Shown: one piece after another, positions 52,718 to 61,415 of the stretch | Numbering within the stretch: the stretch's first letter is position 1 | Layout of the letters: the number at the start of each line of letters is the position of its first letter | Origin: Cupriavidus yeoncheonensis | GTDB lineage: Bacteria > Pseudomonadota > Gammaproteobacteria > Burkholderiales > Burkholderiaceae | Reading direction: 5' to 3' | NCBI RefSeq assembly: GCF_905397275.1 | Contig: NZ_CAJPUY010000011.1 | Span: 124,001-188,000 of the forward strand | DNA length: 64,000 bases | Translations under genes and position numbers: made by a program | The notes under the pieces: model-generated | Databases searched by the model: none | Seen by the model: only the letters and a program-made list of their open reading frames with translations | Told to the model about the DNA's origin: nothing

Positions 52718-54199
52718 ATGAACAAGCGGTCGATGCAGAGCATCCGGAACGCTGGATGCTCGACGTTGCTATTGGTCGGAGGGCTGGCACAGGCCCAGAC
52801 CTCGCCGGATGTGGGGCCATCGTCTGCTCCAGGCATCGAAGCCCTGCAACACCAGTTGACCGAGCAACAGGGCCAGCTGGAAGCCATGAAGCGGGCGCTG
52901 GCCGAGCAGGACGCTGTGATCAAGGAACTGCGCAGCGTGATCGGCGACGATGTCCTGGCGCGAAAGCGTGGTGGTGCGGGGCCGGGCATCACGGGCGGGG
53001 ACAATGCGACCAATGCCGCGACCGCCGCGGCAGCTGCCAGCGCCGCGCAGAGTACCCCCAATCCCGTCAATGCGCCGCAGCAGGTTGTGGGCCAGCCGCA
53101 GCAGGCTCCCGTGCAGGCCCAGCAGGGGCAGCAACCCCAGCAGGGCCAACCTCAGCAGGGCCAACCTCAGCAGGGTGAGTCGGCGGACTCGCAGGTGGCC
53201 GGTGTGGACGAGCCCGTGGGTCGTCCGCCCGAGCGTGATACGCGGCCGCCAGAAATCGCGCCGATCACCGACCAGCCCGGCGTGCTGACCGGCGAAGGGA
53301 AGCTGGTAGTGGAGCCAGGTTTCCAGTACGGCTACTCCTCCAACAACCGTGTTGCCCTGGTCGGCTACACGGTAATTCCCGCAATCCTGATCGGCCTTGT
53401 CGACGTGCGCGAGGTCAAGACCACCACATACCTTGCTTCCGTCGCGTTGCGCTACGGCATCACCAAGCGACTGGAAATTGAAGCGAAGGTGCCATACGTC
53501 CACAGTTCCGGGTCCACGGTCAGTCGTGAGATTTTCACCGGCACGGCGGTCGACAACGTATTCAATTCCAGTGGCAGCGGCCTTGGCGACGTGGAAGCGA
53601 CGCTGCGCTACCAGCTCAACTACGGCACTGAAAAGATGCCGTACTTCATCGGCTGGCTGCGCTACAAGTCCAACACCGGCAAGGACCCGTTCGAGGTCGT
53701 CACCGATTGCGTGACGCGCTGCGTTGGCAACGCGACCGGCACTGGCCTGCCCCTCGGCCTGCCTACCGGTACGGGCTTCCAGGCGATTCAGCCAGGCATC
53801 ACCTGGCTGTTGCCGACCGACCCGGCCGTGTTCTTCGGCACCTTCAGCTACCTGCACAACTTCGCGCGCGACAATGTCAGCCGCACCGTGCTCAATGGCG
53901 ACAAGGAGTTCCTGGGCAAGATCGCCCCGGGGGACATCTTCGAGTTCAGCTTCGGCATGGGCCTGGCGCTCAACGAGCATGCCTCGTTCTCGATCGGCTA
54001 CGACCAGGCCATCATCTGGCCGACCAAGCAGAACGGGCAGACGGTGCCAGGGTCGGTGCGCGTGACGCAGGGCACGCTGCTGGTGGGCTACTCCTATCGC
54101 TTCAACAACCGCTACACGCTGAACCTCTCGGTGGGCGCGGGCCTCACGCGCGATACGCCTGACCTGCAGGTCAATGTGCGTCTGCCGATCACATTCTGA
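52718..54199 (+). CDS. Outer-membrane beta-barrel secretion protein (FapF-like)
   Basis: A 493-residue precursor: signal peptide (cleavage near AQAQ, residue 27) and a coiled coil (near 38-75, EALQHQLTEQQGQLEAMKRA). A flexible Gln/Pro-rich linker contains QQGQPQQGQPQQG, and from about 190 a beta-barrel of the MetA-pathway/FapF type begins LVVEPGFQYGYSSNNRVAL and ends in a terminal Phe (LPITF). In FapF the trimeric coiled coil plugs the barrel and substrate passes through it. The order peptidase, secreted protein, barrel matches the end of fap operons. GGGGGAGG precedes ATG 52718. A GC-rich hairpin (54222-54240) follows the stop. Confidence 0.82.
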   Translation: MNKRSMQSIRNAGCSTLLLVGGLAQAQTSPDVGPSSAPGIEALQHQLTEQQGQLEAMKRALAEQDAVIKELRSVIGDDVLARKRGGAGPGITGGDNATNAATAAAAASAAQSTPNPVNAPQQVVGQPQQAPVQAQQGQQPQQGQPQQGQPQQGESADSQVAGVDEPVGRPPERDTRPPEIAPITDQPGVLTGEGKLVVEPGFQYGYSSNNRVALVGYTVIPAILIGLVDVREVKTTTYLASVALRYGITKRLEIEAKVPYVHSSGSTVSREIFTGTAVDNVFNSSGSGLGDVEATLRYQLNYGTEKMPYFIGWLRYKSNTGKDPFEVVTDCVTRCVGNATGTGLPLGLPTGTGFQAIQPGITWLLPTDPAVFFGTFSYLHNFARDNVSRTVLNGDKEFLGKIAPGDIFEFSFGMGLALNEHASFSIGYDQAIIWPTKQNGQTVPGSVRVTQGTLLVGYSYRFNNRYTLNLSVGAGLTRDTPDLQVNVRLPITF

Positions 54200-54221
54200 A
54201 GCGCTGTTCCGGCGTTTGTGG

Positions 54222-54240
54222 CGCGCGTGACCGACGCGCG
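54222..54240 (+). terminator. Hairpin after the Fap-like operon
   Basis: CGCGCGT-GACCG-ACGCGCG forms a perfect 7-bp stem 22 bp after the barrel gene stop. There is no T-run. Confidence 0.4.
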
Positions 54241-54373
54241 CGTCACATCGCCAGGCCACCGGATACGCCGCCTTGCACTCGCTGCATGAACGGCGTACAA
54301 AGAAATAACCCCGTCCCGCAGACGGTACTTGCAGCACACGCACAGCCGGGGCGGCCTGAAAAAGGAGAGAGAC

Positions 54374-54886
54374 ATGCGCAAACGCATCTTCTGGTTGTTG
54401 CCCGATCTGGCCAGTGCCCGACGTACGATGGACGACCTCCTGCTGGCCCGCGTGGAGAACAGCCACATCCACTTCGTGGCGCGCGACGGCGCCGACATGA
54501 CGGGCCTGCATGAAGCCAATCTGTTCCAGACTTCCGACATCATCCACGCCGCAGAAATGGGGCTGATGGTGGGGGGCGGCGTGGGCCTGTTGGCCGGTGC
54601 GGTCGTAGCCATGTTCCCGATCGTCAGCGACACTCCACAGTGGGGGCTGGTCGGCGTGCTGGCCGTGCTCGGCGCGGTGTTCGGTGCCTGGTCCGCGAGC
54701 ATGATCGGCAGCTCGGCGCCCAACAGCCGCCTGCGCGCGTTCGAGAAGGACATCGAAGCGGGCAAGATCCTGCTGATGGTCGATGTACCGCGCGGCCGTG
54801 TCGAGGAAGTCGAAATGCTGCTGCAGCAGGCCCATCCGGAAGCCGCGTTCGCCGGCCTGGATCCGGCCGTGCCGGCATTCCCCTGA
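54374..54886 (+). CDS. Small membrane protein with Gly-rich hairpin helices (DUF1269-like)
   Basis: A 170-residue protein. The soluble N-terminus (RIFWLLPDLASARRTMDDLL) is followed by two closely spaced membrane helices (MGLMVGGGVGLLAGAVVAMF and LVGVLAVLGAVFGAW) and a cytoplasmic C-terminal ferredoxin-like part (ILLMVDVPRGRVEEVEMLL). The pattern is that of DUF1269-type proteins, which have no established function. AAAGGAGAG precedes ATG 54374. It is 174 bp after the Fap-like operon and probably independent. Confidence 0.7.
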   Translation: MRKRIFWLLPDLASARRTMDDLLLARVENSHIHFVARDGADMTGLHEANLFQTSDIIHAAEMGLMVGGGVGLLAGAVVAMFPIVSDTPQWGLVGVLAVLGAVFGAWSASMIGSSAPNSRLRAFEKDIEAGKILLMVDVPRGRVEEVEMLLQQAHPEAAFAGLDPAVPAFP

Positions 54887-55176
54887 GGCACGCCTTTCTG
54901 TCCTGAACGCAGGGCGGCACTCCTCTCCCCGCGCGCCCGCGTGGCGCGCCATGATGCGCGTCTGCACGCGCGTCCCCGCATCGCACCCGCGCCGGCAGCC
55001 GGCGCCGGTGTGATGCCGCAGCAACACCCTCCCTATCCGCCGTTTGCCCCGACACCCTGCTTCGGGTAATTTGCGAAGCGTGGCATTCGCGCCGTCAGTG
55101 TGATTCGCATGGCGGAGCCGTCGGCGACAGCCACGCTACAACAACAGCACGCCACCAAGGCGGAGGGGTCAAGACG

Positions 55177-56313
55177 ATGAAGGCAATATGGTTTGCGTGC
55201 GGCATGCTGGCCGCCACGCTGGGTTTCGCCGCGCCTGCGGCATTGGCGGAGCCGGGTGTCAGCAAGGCGGCGATCCGCATCGGACAATCGGCAGGCGTGA
55301 CCGGGCCGGTGGCGGGTTCCGTCAAGGAACAGATCGAAGGCGCGCAGGTATACCTGCGCGCGGTCAACGCGAACGGCGGTGTCGCGGGACGTCGCATCGA
55401 GCTGGTGACGCTGGACGATGGCTTCGACGCGAAGCGCACACCGGACAATGTGCGCAAGCTGTTGCAGGACGAGAAGGTCTTCGCGCTCTTCATGGTGCGC
55501 GGCACGCCGCAGAACGAAAGCATCCTGCCGATCATCGCGACGGAGAAGGTGCCGCTGGTGGCGCCGCTGACCGGCGCGATCACGCTGCATCGCCCGGTCA
55601 ATCGCTACGTCTTCAACGTGCGCGCCAAGTACCAGGATGAAGTCGCGCGTGCGATCAACCACCTGGCGACCTCGGGCATGACGCGCATCGCCATCGTCTA
55701 CGCCAGCGACGGGTTCGGCAAGGATGTATTCGAGGGCTTCAACATCGCGCTGCAGGCGCGTGGCGTGCAGCCGGCAGCGTCCGCCAGCTTTGCCCGTCCG
55801 ATGGGCGACATCACGCAGCAGGTGGCGACGGTGAACAAGGCCGATCCGCAGGCGGTGCTGGTGATCGGCTCGGGTTCGGAGGCGGCGCGCGTGATCCGTG
55901 ATATGCGCAAGGCCGGCAGCCAGGCGCAGTTCGTCACGCTGTCGAACAACGCGGCCGACTCGTTCATCAAGGAACTTGGCCCGGATGCCCGCGGGCTCAT
56001 CATCACGCAGGTCGTACCGGGCATGAACTCGAGCCAGATGTCACTGGCCAGCGAGTACCGCAGCCTGGCGCGGCAGCAGAACGTGGACCCGACCAACGCC
56101 GGCATGGAGGGCTTCATGTCCGCGAAGGTGCTGGTGGAAGGGCTGCGCCGCGCGGGCCCCGACCTGACCCGCGAGCGCCTGGTCGCGGCGCTGGAGAACC
56201 TGCGCGACTACGACCTCGGCGGCATTCTCATCAGCTACAGCCCGGCCCGCCACACGGGGTCGTCCTTTGTCGAGATGTCGATCGTCTCGTCGACGGGCAA
56301 GCTGATCCGCTGA
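55177..56313 (+). CDS. ABC transporter substrate-binding protein (LivK-like)
   Basis: A 378-residue periplasmic binding protein of the branched-chain amino acid type: signal peptide (cleavage near ALA-EP), IRIGQSAGVTGPVAGSVKEQ, YLRAVNANGGVAGRRIEL and VPLVAPLTGA. No permease or ATPase genes are adjacent, so it is an orphan receptor; such orphans are common in Cupriavidus. The ligand is unknown. Repeat copies 3 and 4 and two hairpins follow its stop. Confidence 0.88.
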   Translation: MKAIWFACGMLAATLGFAAPAALAEPGVSKAAIRIGQSAGVTGPVAGSVKEQIEGAQVYLRAVNANGGVAGRRIELVTLDDGFDAKRTPDNVRKLLQDEKVFALFMVRGTPQNESILPIIATEKVPLVAPLTGAITLHRPVNRYVFNVRAKYQDEVARAINHLATSGMTRIAIVYASDGFGKDVFEGFNIALQARGVQPAASASFARPMGDITQQVATVNKADPQAVLVIGSGSEAARVIRDMRKAGSQAQFVTLSNNAADSFIKELGPDARGLIITQVVPGMNSSQMSLASEYRSLARQQNVDPTNAGMEGFMSAKVLVEGLRRAGPDLTRERLVAALENLRDYDLGGILISYSPARHTGSSFVEMSIVSSTGKLIR

Positions 56314-56322
56314 GTCATCGAA

Positions 56323-56362
56323 GGCAGGGCGTACCCATTTCTGCGTGGTGCTTTGCCCTGCC
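56323..56362. terminator. Hairpin enclosing repeat copy 3
   Basis: GGCAGGGC at 56323-56330 pairs perfectly with GCCCTGCC at 56355-56362, placing most of repeat copy 3 in the loop. A second stem, GCCCCGCTGC/GCAGCGGGGC, is at 56369-56397. Position after the receptor gene suggests a terminator region shared by convergent genes. Confidence 0.45.
56329..56346 (+). repeat. 18-bp dispersed repeat, copy 3
   Basis: GCGTACCCATTTCTGCGT, 65 bp from copy 4 in the same orientation. Confidence 0.7.
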
Positions 56363-56410
56363 TCGCATGCCCCGCTGCATGGGCGCAGCAGCGGGGCAAA
56401 AACCCGCAAA

Positions 56411-56428
56411 GCGTACCCAATTCTGCGT
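56411..56428 (+). repeat. 18-bp dispersed repeat, copy 4
   Basis: GCGTACCCAATTCTGCGT, ending 4 bp before the end of the convergent LysR gene and following a strong hairpin. Confidence 0.7.
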
Positions 56429-56432
56429 GCGC

Positions 56433-57323
56433 TCAGGCCCGGCGGCGGTAGTGTTCACGCAGGCAATCGATCATTGCCGCCGCCGCGGCCGAGTCGCCAC
56501 GCTCGCGCAGCCGCACCAGGCAGATATCCCTGACCAGCGACGGCATCTGCAGCGGCCGGATAGCCAGCCCCTCGCGCAGGAACTGGAACAGCGCCAGCGA
56601 CGGCACCACGCTGACGCCAAGCCCGGCCTGCACGAGCGCGGCGACCGTGGCCAGGTGTTCCACTTCCATCACGGCGCTGAGCTTCAGCGGATGCAGCGCG
56701 GCATCCAGGTGCTGGCGCACGCTGCTGGTCCGCGACAGGTGGATGAATGGCTGGCCCGCCAGCATCTGCGGCGTGATGCGGCGCTTGCGCGCCAGCGCGT
56801 GCGTCGCCGGGCAGACCAGGTGGAAAGTGTCGTGCACCAGCGGCTCGACGCTCAGGTCGTCGTCCTGGGCAGGCGCCGGGGCCAGCGCAAAGTCGGCACG
56901 CCCGCGCCGGACCATATCGATGCAGCCGTCGGCCAGCTGGTCGAACAGCTCCAGTGCAATGCCCGGGTAGCGCTGCCGGAAAGCCGCCAGCAACGGCGGC
57001 AGGTCGCCGCCGGCAATCGACGGCAGCGCCGCGATGCTGACGCGGCCCTTGCGGCGCTCGGCGTGGGCGCGCAGGTCCTCGAACGCGGCTTCGAAATCGG
57101 CCAGCAGGCGCCGCGCGGTTTCCTCGAAGCGCAGGCCGTCGGCGCTCAGCTCGACATGCCGCGTGGTGCGTTCGAACAGGCGGCTGCCGGCCTGCTCCTC
57201 GAGGGTCTGGACCAGCGCGCTGAACGCCGACTGCGACAGGTGGCACGCACGCGCGGCGCGCGTGAAGTTGCGATGGGTGGCAAGCGCCACGAAGGCGCGC
57301 AGGTGCTTGACGGAGAGGTTCAT
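56433..57323 (-). CDS. LysR-family transcriptional regulator
   Basis: A 296-residue regulator with N-terminal winged helix (LRAFVALATHRNFTRAARACH, LSQSAFSALVQTLEEQAG) and an effector-binding domain. It is divergent from the AtuA-type operon across 115 bp. The TTAATCCAAATAATCC sequence in between (57360-57375) lies in an AT-rich patch where its operator and the operon promoter are expected. Confidence 0.9.
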   Translation of the reverse strand: MNLSVKHLRAFVALATHRNFTRAARACHLSQSAFSALVQTLEEQAGSRLFERTTRHVELSADGLRFEETARRLLADFEAAFEDLRAHAERRKGRVSIAALPSIAGGDLPPLLAAFRQRYPGIALELFDQLADGCIDMVRRGRADFALAPAPAQDDDLSVEPLVHDTFHLVCPATHALARKRRITPQMLAGQPFIHLSRTSSVRQHLDAALHPLKLSAVMEVEHLATVAALVQAGLGVSVVPSLALFQFLREGLAIRPLQMPSLVRDICLVRLRERGDSAAAAAMIDCLREHYRRRA

Positions 57324-57438
57324 GGCGGTCCCGCCAGATTCATCTGGTAAGTCGCTAGATTAATCCAAATAATCCATTTTTTGGTTGATTGAACCGGCCC
57401 TAGAATGACCTGGAACCGAATCAACCGCCCCAGACACC

Positions 57439-58800
57439 ATGACCGCTCCCCTGCTGATCGGCTCCGGCGCCGGCTTCTCCGGCGACCGCACCGATGCCGC
57501 CCTGCCCGTCGTGCGCACCCTGATCGCGGCAGGCGGACCCGCCGCGCTGATCTTCGAGACGCTGGCCGAGCGCACGCTGGCGCTGGCGCAGCTGGCCCGG
57601 CGCAACGACCCGGCGGCCGGCTACGAGCCCTTGCTCGATGCCTTGCTGACGCCCGTGCTCGCCCTCTGCCTGGCCAATGGCATTCCCATCATCGGCAACT
57701 TCGGCGCGGCCAATCCGCGCGGCGCGGCGGCGCGTGTGCGCCAGCTTGCGCGGGAGCTTGGGCTGCCGGCGCCCCGCGTGGCGGTGGTGGAGGGGGATGA
57801 CCTGTCGCACGATGCAGGCCGCGCGCTGCTGCGCGCCATCGTCGGGCCGGATTTCCCCGAGGCGCGCTTCGTCTGCGCCAATGCGTATATCGGCGCACGC
57901 GGCATTGCCGATGCGCTGCAGGCCGGCGCGCAGGTGGTGGTCTGCGGCCGCGTGGCGGATCCCGCGCTGGCGGTGGGACCGGCCATGGCGCACTTCGGCT
58001 GGTCCTGGCAGGACTGGGACCGGCTCGCGGCGGCAACCATGGCAGGGCACCTGCTCGAGTGCGGCGCGCAGGTCACCGGCGGCTACTTTGCCGATCCCGG
58101 CAGGAAAGACGTGCCGGACGTGCATGCCGTGGGCTTCCCGATCGCGCAGCTTGACCAAGCCGGCGGCATCGAGATCTTCAAGGCCGCGGGTACCGGCGGC
58201 TGCGTGGACCTGCGCACGGTCAAGGAGCAGTTGCTGTACGAGGTCCACGACCCGGCGGCGTACCTGACGCCGGACGTGGTGGCGGATATCAGCGCGGTCA
58301 CGGTCGCGCAACTCGGCCCCGATCGCGTCGCGGTGCGCCATGTGCGCGGCCATGCGCGGCCGGAACAGCTCAAGGCCAACCTGTTCTTTCACGGCGGCTG
58401 GATGGCGGAAGGCGAGATTTCCTACGCCGGCCCGAATGCCGCCGCGCGCGCGCGGCTGGCCGCCGATATCGTGCGCCGGCGCATGGCGCTGCTCGGGCAT
58501 GACGTGCCCATCCGCTTCGACCTGATCGGCGTGCTCAGCGTACTCGCCGACGATGCGGGCCGGATGCTTGCGCAAGCGGGCCCGCACGAAGCGGCCGCCG
58601 AGGACGTGCGCCTGCGCGCCGCGCTGGCGCATGAGGACGTCGCGGTCGCGCAGGCCCTGCTGCGCGAGGTCAATGCGCTGTATACGTGCGGCCCGGCGGG
58701 CGGCGGCGGCGTGCGCACGGCGCAGCGCGCGCGGCTCAATGCCATGTCCTGCCTGGTCCCGCGCGACGCGGTGGCGCCCGGCCATACCTTCATCGACTGA
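57439..58800 (+). CDS. AtuA-family protein (DUF1446, acyclic terpene utilisation type)
   Basis: A 453-residue protein starting LLIGSGAGFSGDRTDAALPV, with NFGAANPRGAAARV and VVCGRVADPALAVGPAM. This is the DUF1446/AtuA core. AtuA is needed for citronellol degradation in Pseudomonas, but most relatives have no known reaction. It is followed 13 bp later by a separate gene for the AtuA-like C-terminal domain and then a Bug receptor, so a carboxylic-acid substrate is plausible. Confidence 0.87.
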   Translation: MTAPLLIGSGAGFSGDRTDAALPVVRTLIAAGGPAALIFETLAERTLALAQLARRNDPAAGYEPLLDALLTPVLALCLANGIPIIGNFGAANPRGAAARVRQLARELGLPAPRVAVVEGDDLSHDAGRALLRAIVGPDFPEARFVCANAYIGARGIADALQAGAQVVVCGRVADPALAVGPAMAHFGWSWQDWDRLAAATMAGHLLECGAQVTGGYFADPGRKDVPDVHAVGFPIAQLDQAGGIEIFKAAGTGGCVDLRTVKEQLLYEVHDPAAYLTPDVVADISAVTVAQLGPDRVAVRHVRGHARPEQLKANLFFHGGWMAEGEISYAGPNAAARARLAADIVRRRMALLGHDVPIRFDLIGVLSVLADDAGRMLAQAGPHEAAAEDVRLRAALAHEDVAVAQALLREVNALYTCGPAGGGGVRTAQRARLNAMSCLVPRDAVAPGHTFID

Positions 58801-58813
58801 GCGGAGCCCCGAC

Positions 58814-59158
58814 ATGACCGCCACTGCAATGCTCTACCAGTTCGCCCACGGCCGCACCGGCGACAAGGGCAACCGTTCCAACATCAGCGTGATTGCCTAC
58901 GACGCCCGCGATTTCGGCCACCTGGTCGAACACGTGACCGAGGACGCCGTGCGTACGCTGTTCCGCGACCGCCAGCCGACCGCTGTCACGCGCTATCTCG
59001 TGCCGTCGCTGCAGGCCATGAACTTCGTCATCGACGGCGTGCTCGACGGCGGCGTCAATGACGCCCTGAATCTCGACGCGCACGGCAAGGCGCTGTCGTT
59101 CCGCGTGCTGCAGTTGCAGATCCCGTTGCCGCCGCGGCTGGCCGCGCCGGGCACCTGA
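58814..59158 (+). CDS. AtuA-like small C-terminal domain protein
   Basis: A 114-residue protein with YQFAHGRTGDKGNRSNISVIAY near the start and ALNLDAHGKALSFRVLQLQI at the end, the domain often fused to the C-terminus of AtuA proteins and here separate. It lies 13 bp after the AtuA gene with GGAG before ATG 58814; the two products probably form one complex. Confidence 0.85.
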   Translation: MTATAMLYQFAHGRTGDKGNRSNISVIAYDARDFGHLVEHVTEDAVRTLFRDRQPTAVTRYLVPSLQAMNFVIDGVLDGGVNDALNLDAHGKALSFRVLQLQIPLPPRLAAPGT

Positions 59159-59212
59159 GCAGACGCTTGCCGGCTTCCCTATCCAATAAAGACCCCTTAA
59201 CAGGAGACATCC

Positions 59213-60181
59213 ATGCCAGGTATCCACAGGATCCTTTCCGCCGCCGTATTCGCCCTGTCCGCGCTGCCCGCGGCACAGGCGCTCGCCGAGTATCCGGACA
59301 AGCCGATCCGCTTCGTCGTGCCGTTTGCGGCCGGCAGCGCCACCGACCAGCTGGCGCGCGCGATCGGGCAGGCCGTGACGGTGGACAGCAAGGTCACCGT
59401 GGTGGTGGACAACAAGCCCGGCGCCAACGGCTTCATTGCCGCCAGCGATGTCGCCAAGGCCAGTGCCGACGGGTATACGGTCCTCATCACGACCAACACC
59501 ACGCACGCCGCCAACGAGCACCTGTTCCGCAAGCTGCCCTATGACCCGGTCAAGGACTACACGCCCGTCACGGCGCTGGGCCGCGGTGGCCAGATCATGG
59601 TCGTGAACCCGCAACTGCCGGTCAGGACCGTGGGCGAGTTCATCGCGCTGGCGAAGAAGCAGCCAGGCAAGCTCAGCTTCGGCAGCGGCAGTTCGTCGTC
59701 GCGCATCGCCGGCGAACTGTTCCAGCAGATGGCGCATGTCGAACTGCTGCATGTGCCTTACAAGAGCAACCCGCTGGCCGTGACCGACCTGCTCGGCAAC
59801 CAGATCCAGATGATGATCACCGATACCGCCACCGGCCTGCCGCAGGTCAAGAGCGGCAAGCTGCGCGCGCTCGGCGTATCGGGCAAGACCCGCTCGCCGC
59901 TGGCGCCGGATGTCCCGACCATCGACGAGGCGGGCGTCAAGGGCTATGAGATGAGCTACTGGTTCGCGGCGTACGCGCCGGCCGGCACGCCGCCCGCGGT
60001 GGTCAACAAGCTCAATGCCATGCTGGTGAAGGCCGCGCGCAGCGACACCGCCGCGAGCTTCTACCAGGGCACCGGCACGGAAGTGTTCACGAGCACGCCG
60101 GCGGAACTCGCCCGCTTCCAGCAGCAGGAATCGGCCAAATGGGGCCGCATCATCAAGGCCGCGAATATACAGCCTGAATAA
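59213..60181 (+). CDS. Bug/TctC-family periplasmic solute receptor
   Basis: A 322-residue exported receptor (signal cleavage near ALA-EY, residue 25) with Bug motifs IRFVVPFAAGSATDQLAR, NKPGANGFIAASDVAKAS, YDPVKDYTPVTALG and PYKSNPLAVTDLLG. CAGGAG precedes ATG 59213. It ends the AtuA operon and is followed by a terminator-like hairpin. No transport partner genes are nearby. Confidence 0.9.
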   Translation: MPGIHRILSAAVFALSALPAAQALAEYPDKPIRFVVPFAAGSATDQLARAIGQAVTVDSKVTVVVDNKPGANGFIAASDVAKASADGYTVLITTNTTHAANEHLFRKLPYDPVKDYTPVTALGRGGQIMVVNPQLPVRTVGEFIALAKKQPGKLSFGSGSSSSRIAGELFQQMAHVELLHVPYKSNPLAVTDLLGNQIQMMITDTATGLPQVKSGKLRALGVSGKTRSPLAPDVPTIDEAGVKGYEMSYWFAAYAPAGTPPAVVNKLNAMLVKAARSDTAASFYQGTGTEVFTSTPAELARFQQQESAKWGRIIKAANIQPE

Positions 60182-60203
60182 GGGGAGCGCGAATTTCACC
60201 TGC

Positions 60204-60224
60204 AACGGGGCCATCGGCCCCGTT
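60204..60224 (+). terminator. Rho-independent-like terminator after the Bug receptor gene
   Basis: AACGGGGCC-ATC-GGCCCCGTT is a perfect 9-bp stem with a 3-base loop, followed by TGACTT, 22 bp after the stop codon. The T-run is short. Confidence 0.65.
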
Positions 60225-60230
60225 TGACTT

Positions 60231-60248
60231 ACGCAGAAGTAGGTACGC
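60231..60248 (-). repeat. 18-bp dispersed repeat, copy 5
   Basis: Read on the minus strand this is GCGTACCTACTTCTGCGT; it follows the terminator hairpin by 6 bp. Confidence 0.65.
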
Positions 60249-60386
60249 TTTTGCATGGGGGCTAACCGCTAGCCCTTGTCGCGCCTTAAGATACGCATTC
60301 GGCTGGCTGCATCGGCAAAATCTCCGCGACGGCCCGGCCATGCCAGCCGCCTGCGTCCGGAACGCGAATCAAAACAGGAACGTGAC

Positions 60387-61415
60387 ATGAAGCTGCCGAA
60401 TGCCTTGAGGACCCGTCGATTTGCCGGTTCCCTCGTTGCCGGCGTGGCCCTCGCTGGCTCGGCTTTGCCGCCGGCCATGCCCGCCGCGCATGCCGCGCCG
60501 CCCGCGCAGGTCAGGACGCAGGCGCCGGGCTACTACCGCATGATGGTGGGACAGTTCGAGGTGACGGCACTCTACGACGGCTACATCGACCTGGACCCGA
60601 AGCTCTTCAAGTACACCAGTGCGCGCGAAGTGCAGCGCCTGCTGGCACGCAGTTTCGTGAGCTCGACGCCCGGCATGCAGACCGCAGTCAATGCGTATGT
60701 GGTGAATACCGGCAGCCATCTCGTGCTGGTCGATGCCGGCGCTGCGGGCTGCTTCGGGCCGACGCTGGGCCAGATCGCCACCAACCTGCGCGCGGCCGGC
60801 TACGAGCCGGCGCAGGTCGACACCGTGCTCCTTACGCACCTGCACGGGGACCATGCCTGCGGTCTCGTTTCCGGCGGGCAGGCGGTGTTTCCCAATGCCA
60901 CGGTATACGTCGACAATGCCGACGCCAACTACTGGCTGAGCGATGCCAATGCCGCCGCGGCCGGCAAGGACAGCCAGGCATTGTTCGGCATGGCGCGCGA
61001 TGCCGTGGCGCCATACCAGGCCGCCAAGCGCTTCCGTACCTTTGACGCGGTCACGGGGACGGAGCCGGTGCCGGGCGTGCGCACGGTCGCTGCCCACGGC
61101 CACACGCCGGGGCATACCGGCTACCTGTTCACCTCGGGCAAGGAAAGCCTGCTGCTGTGGGGCGACATCGTCCACAACCATGCGGTGCAGTTCCGCCGGC
61201 CATCGGTGTCGATCGAGTTCGATGTCGACAGCCATGCCGCGGCGATCACGCGCGGCCGGATCCTGGCCGATGCGGCAAAGGGCAGGTTGTGGGTCGGCGG
61301 CGCGCACCTGCCGTTCCCGGGCATTGGCCACGTGCGCCGGGACACGGTCGGCTATGAGTGGGTGCCGGTGGAGTTTGGCCCGATCCGCGAGGACAAGCTC
61401 GCACCGCAACGCTAA
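60387..61415 (+). CDS. Exported metallo-beta-lactamase-fold hydrolase
   Basis: A 342-residue precursor with a signal peptide (cleavage near AHA-AP, residue 36) and the metal-binding motif THLHGDHACGL near 149-159, followed by HGHTPGHTGYLF near 238. The GYYRMMVGQFEVTALYDGYI opening is shared with periplasmic MBL-fold lactonase/hydrolase-like proteins. It acts in the periplasm on an unknown ester or lactone. CAGGAA precedes ATG 60387. Its stop overlaps the convergent cytochrome gene by 4 bp. Confidence 0.85.
   Translation: MKLPNALRTRRFAGSLVAGVALAGSALPPAMPAAHAAPPAQVRTQAPGYYRMMVGQFEVTALYDGYIDLDPKLFKYTSAREVQRLLARSFVSSTPGMQTAVNAYVVNTGSHLVLVDAGAAGCFGPTLGQIATNLRAAGYEPAQVDTVLLTHLHGDHACGLVSGGQAVFPNATVYVDNADANYWLSDANAAAAGKDSQALFGMARDAVAPYQAAKRFRTFDAVTGTEPVPGVRTVAAHGHTPGHTGYLFTSGKESLLLWGDIVHNHAVQFRRPSVSIEFDVDSHAAAITRGRILADAAKGRLWVGGAHLPFPGIGHVRRDTVGYEWVPVEFGPIREDKLAPQR

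Noticed and set aside
53125-53175. Tandem CAGCAGGGCCAACCT repeats as a regulatory or CRISPR-like repeat
   Set aside because: They are in frame inside the barrel protein gene and encode its QQGQP linker; there are no spacers.
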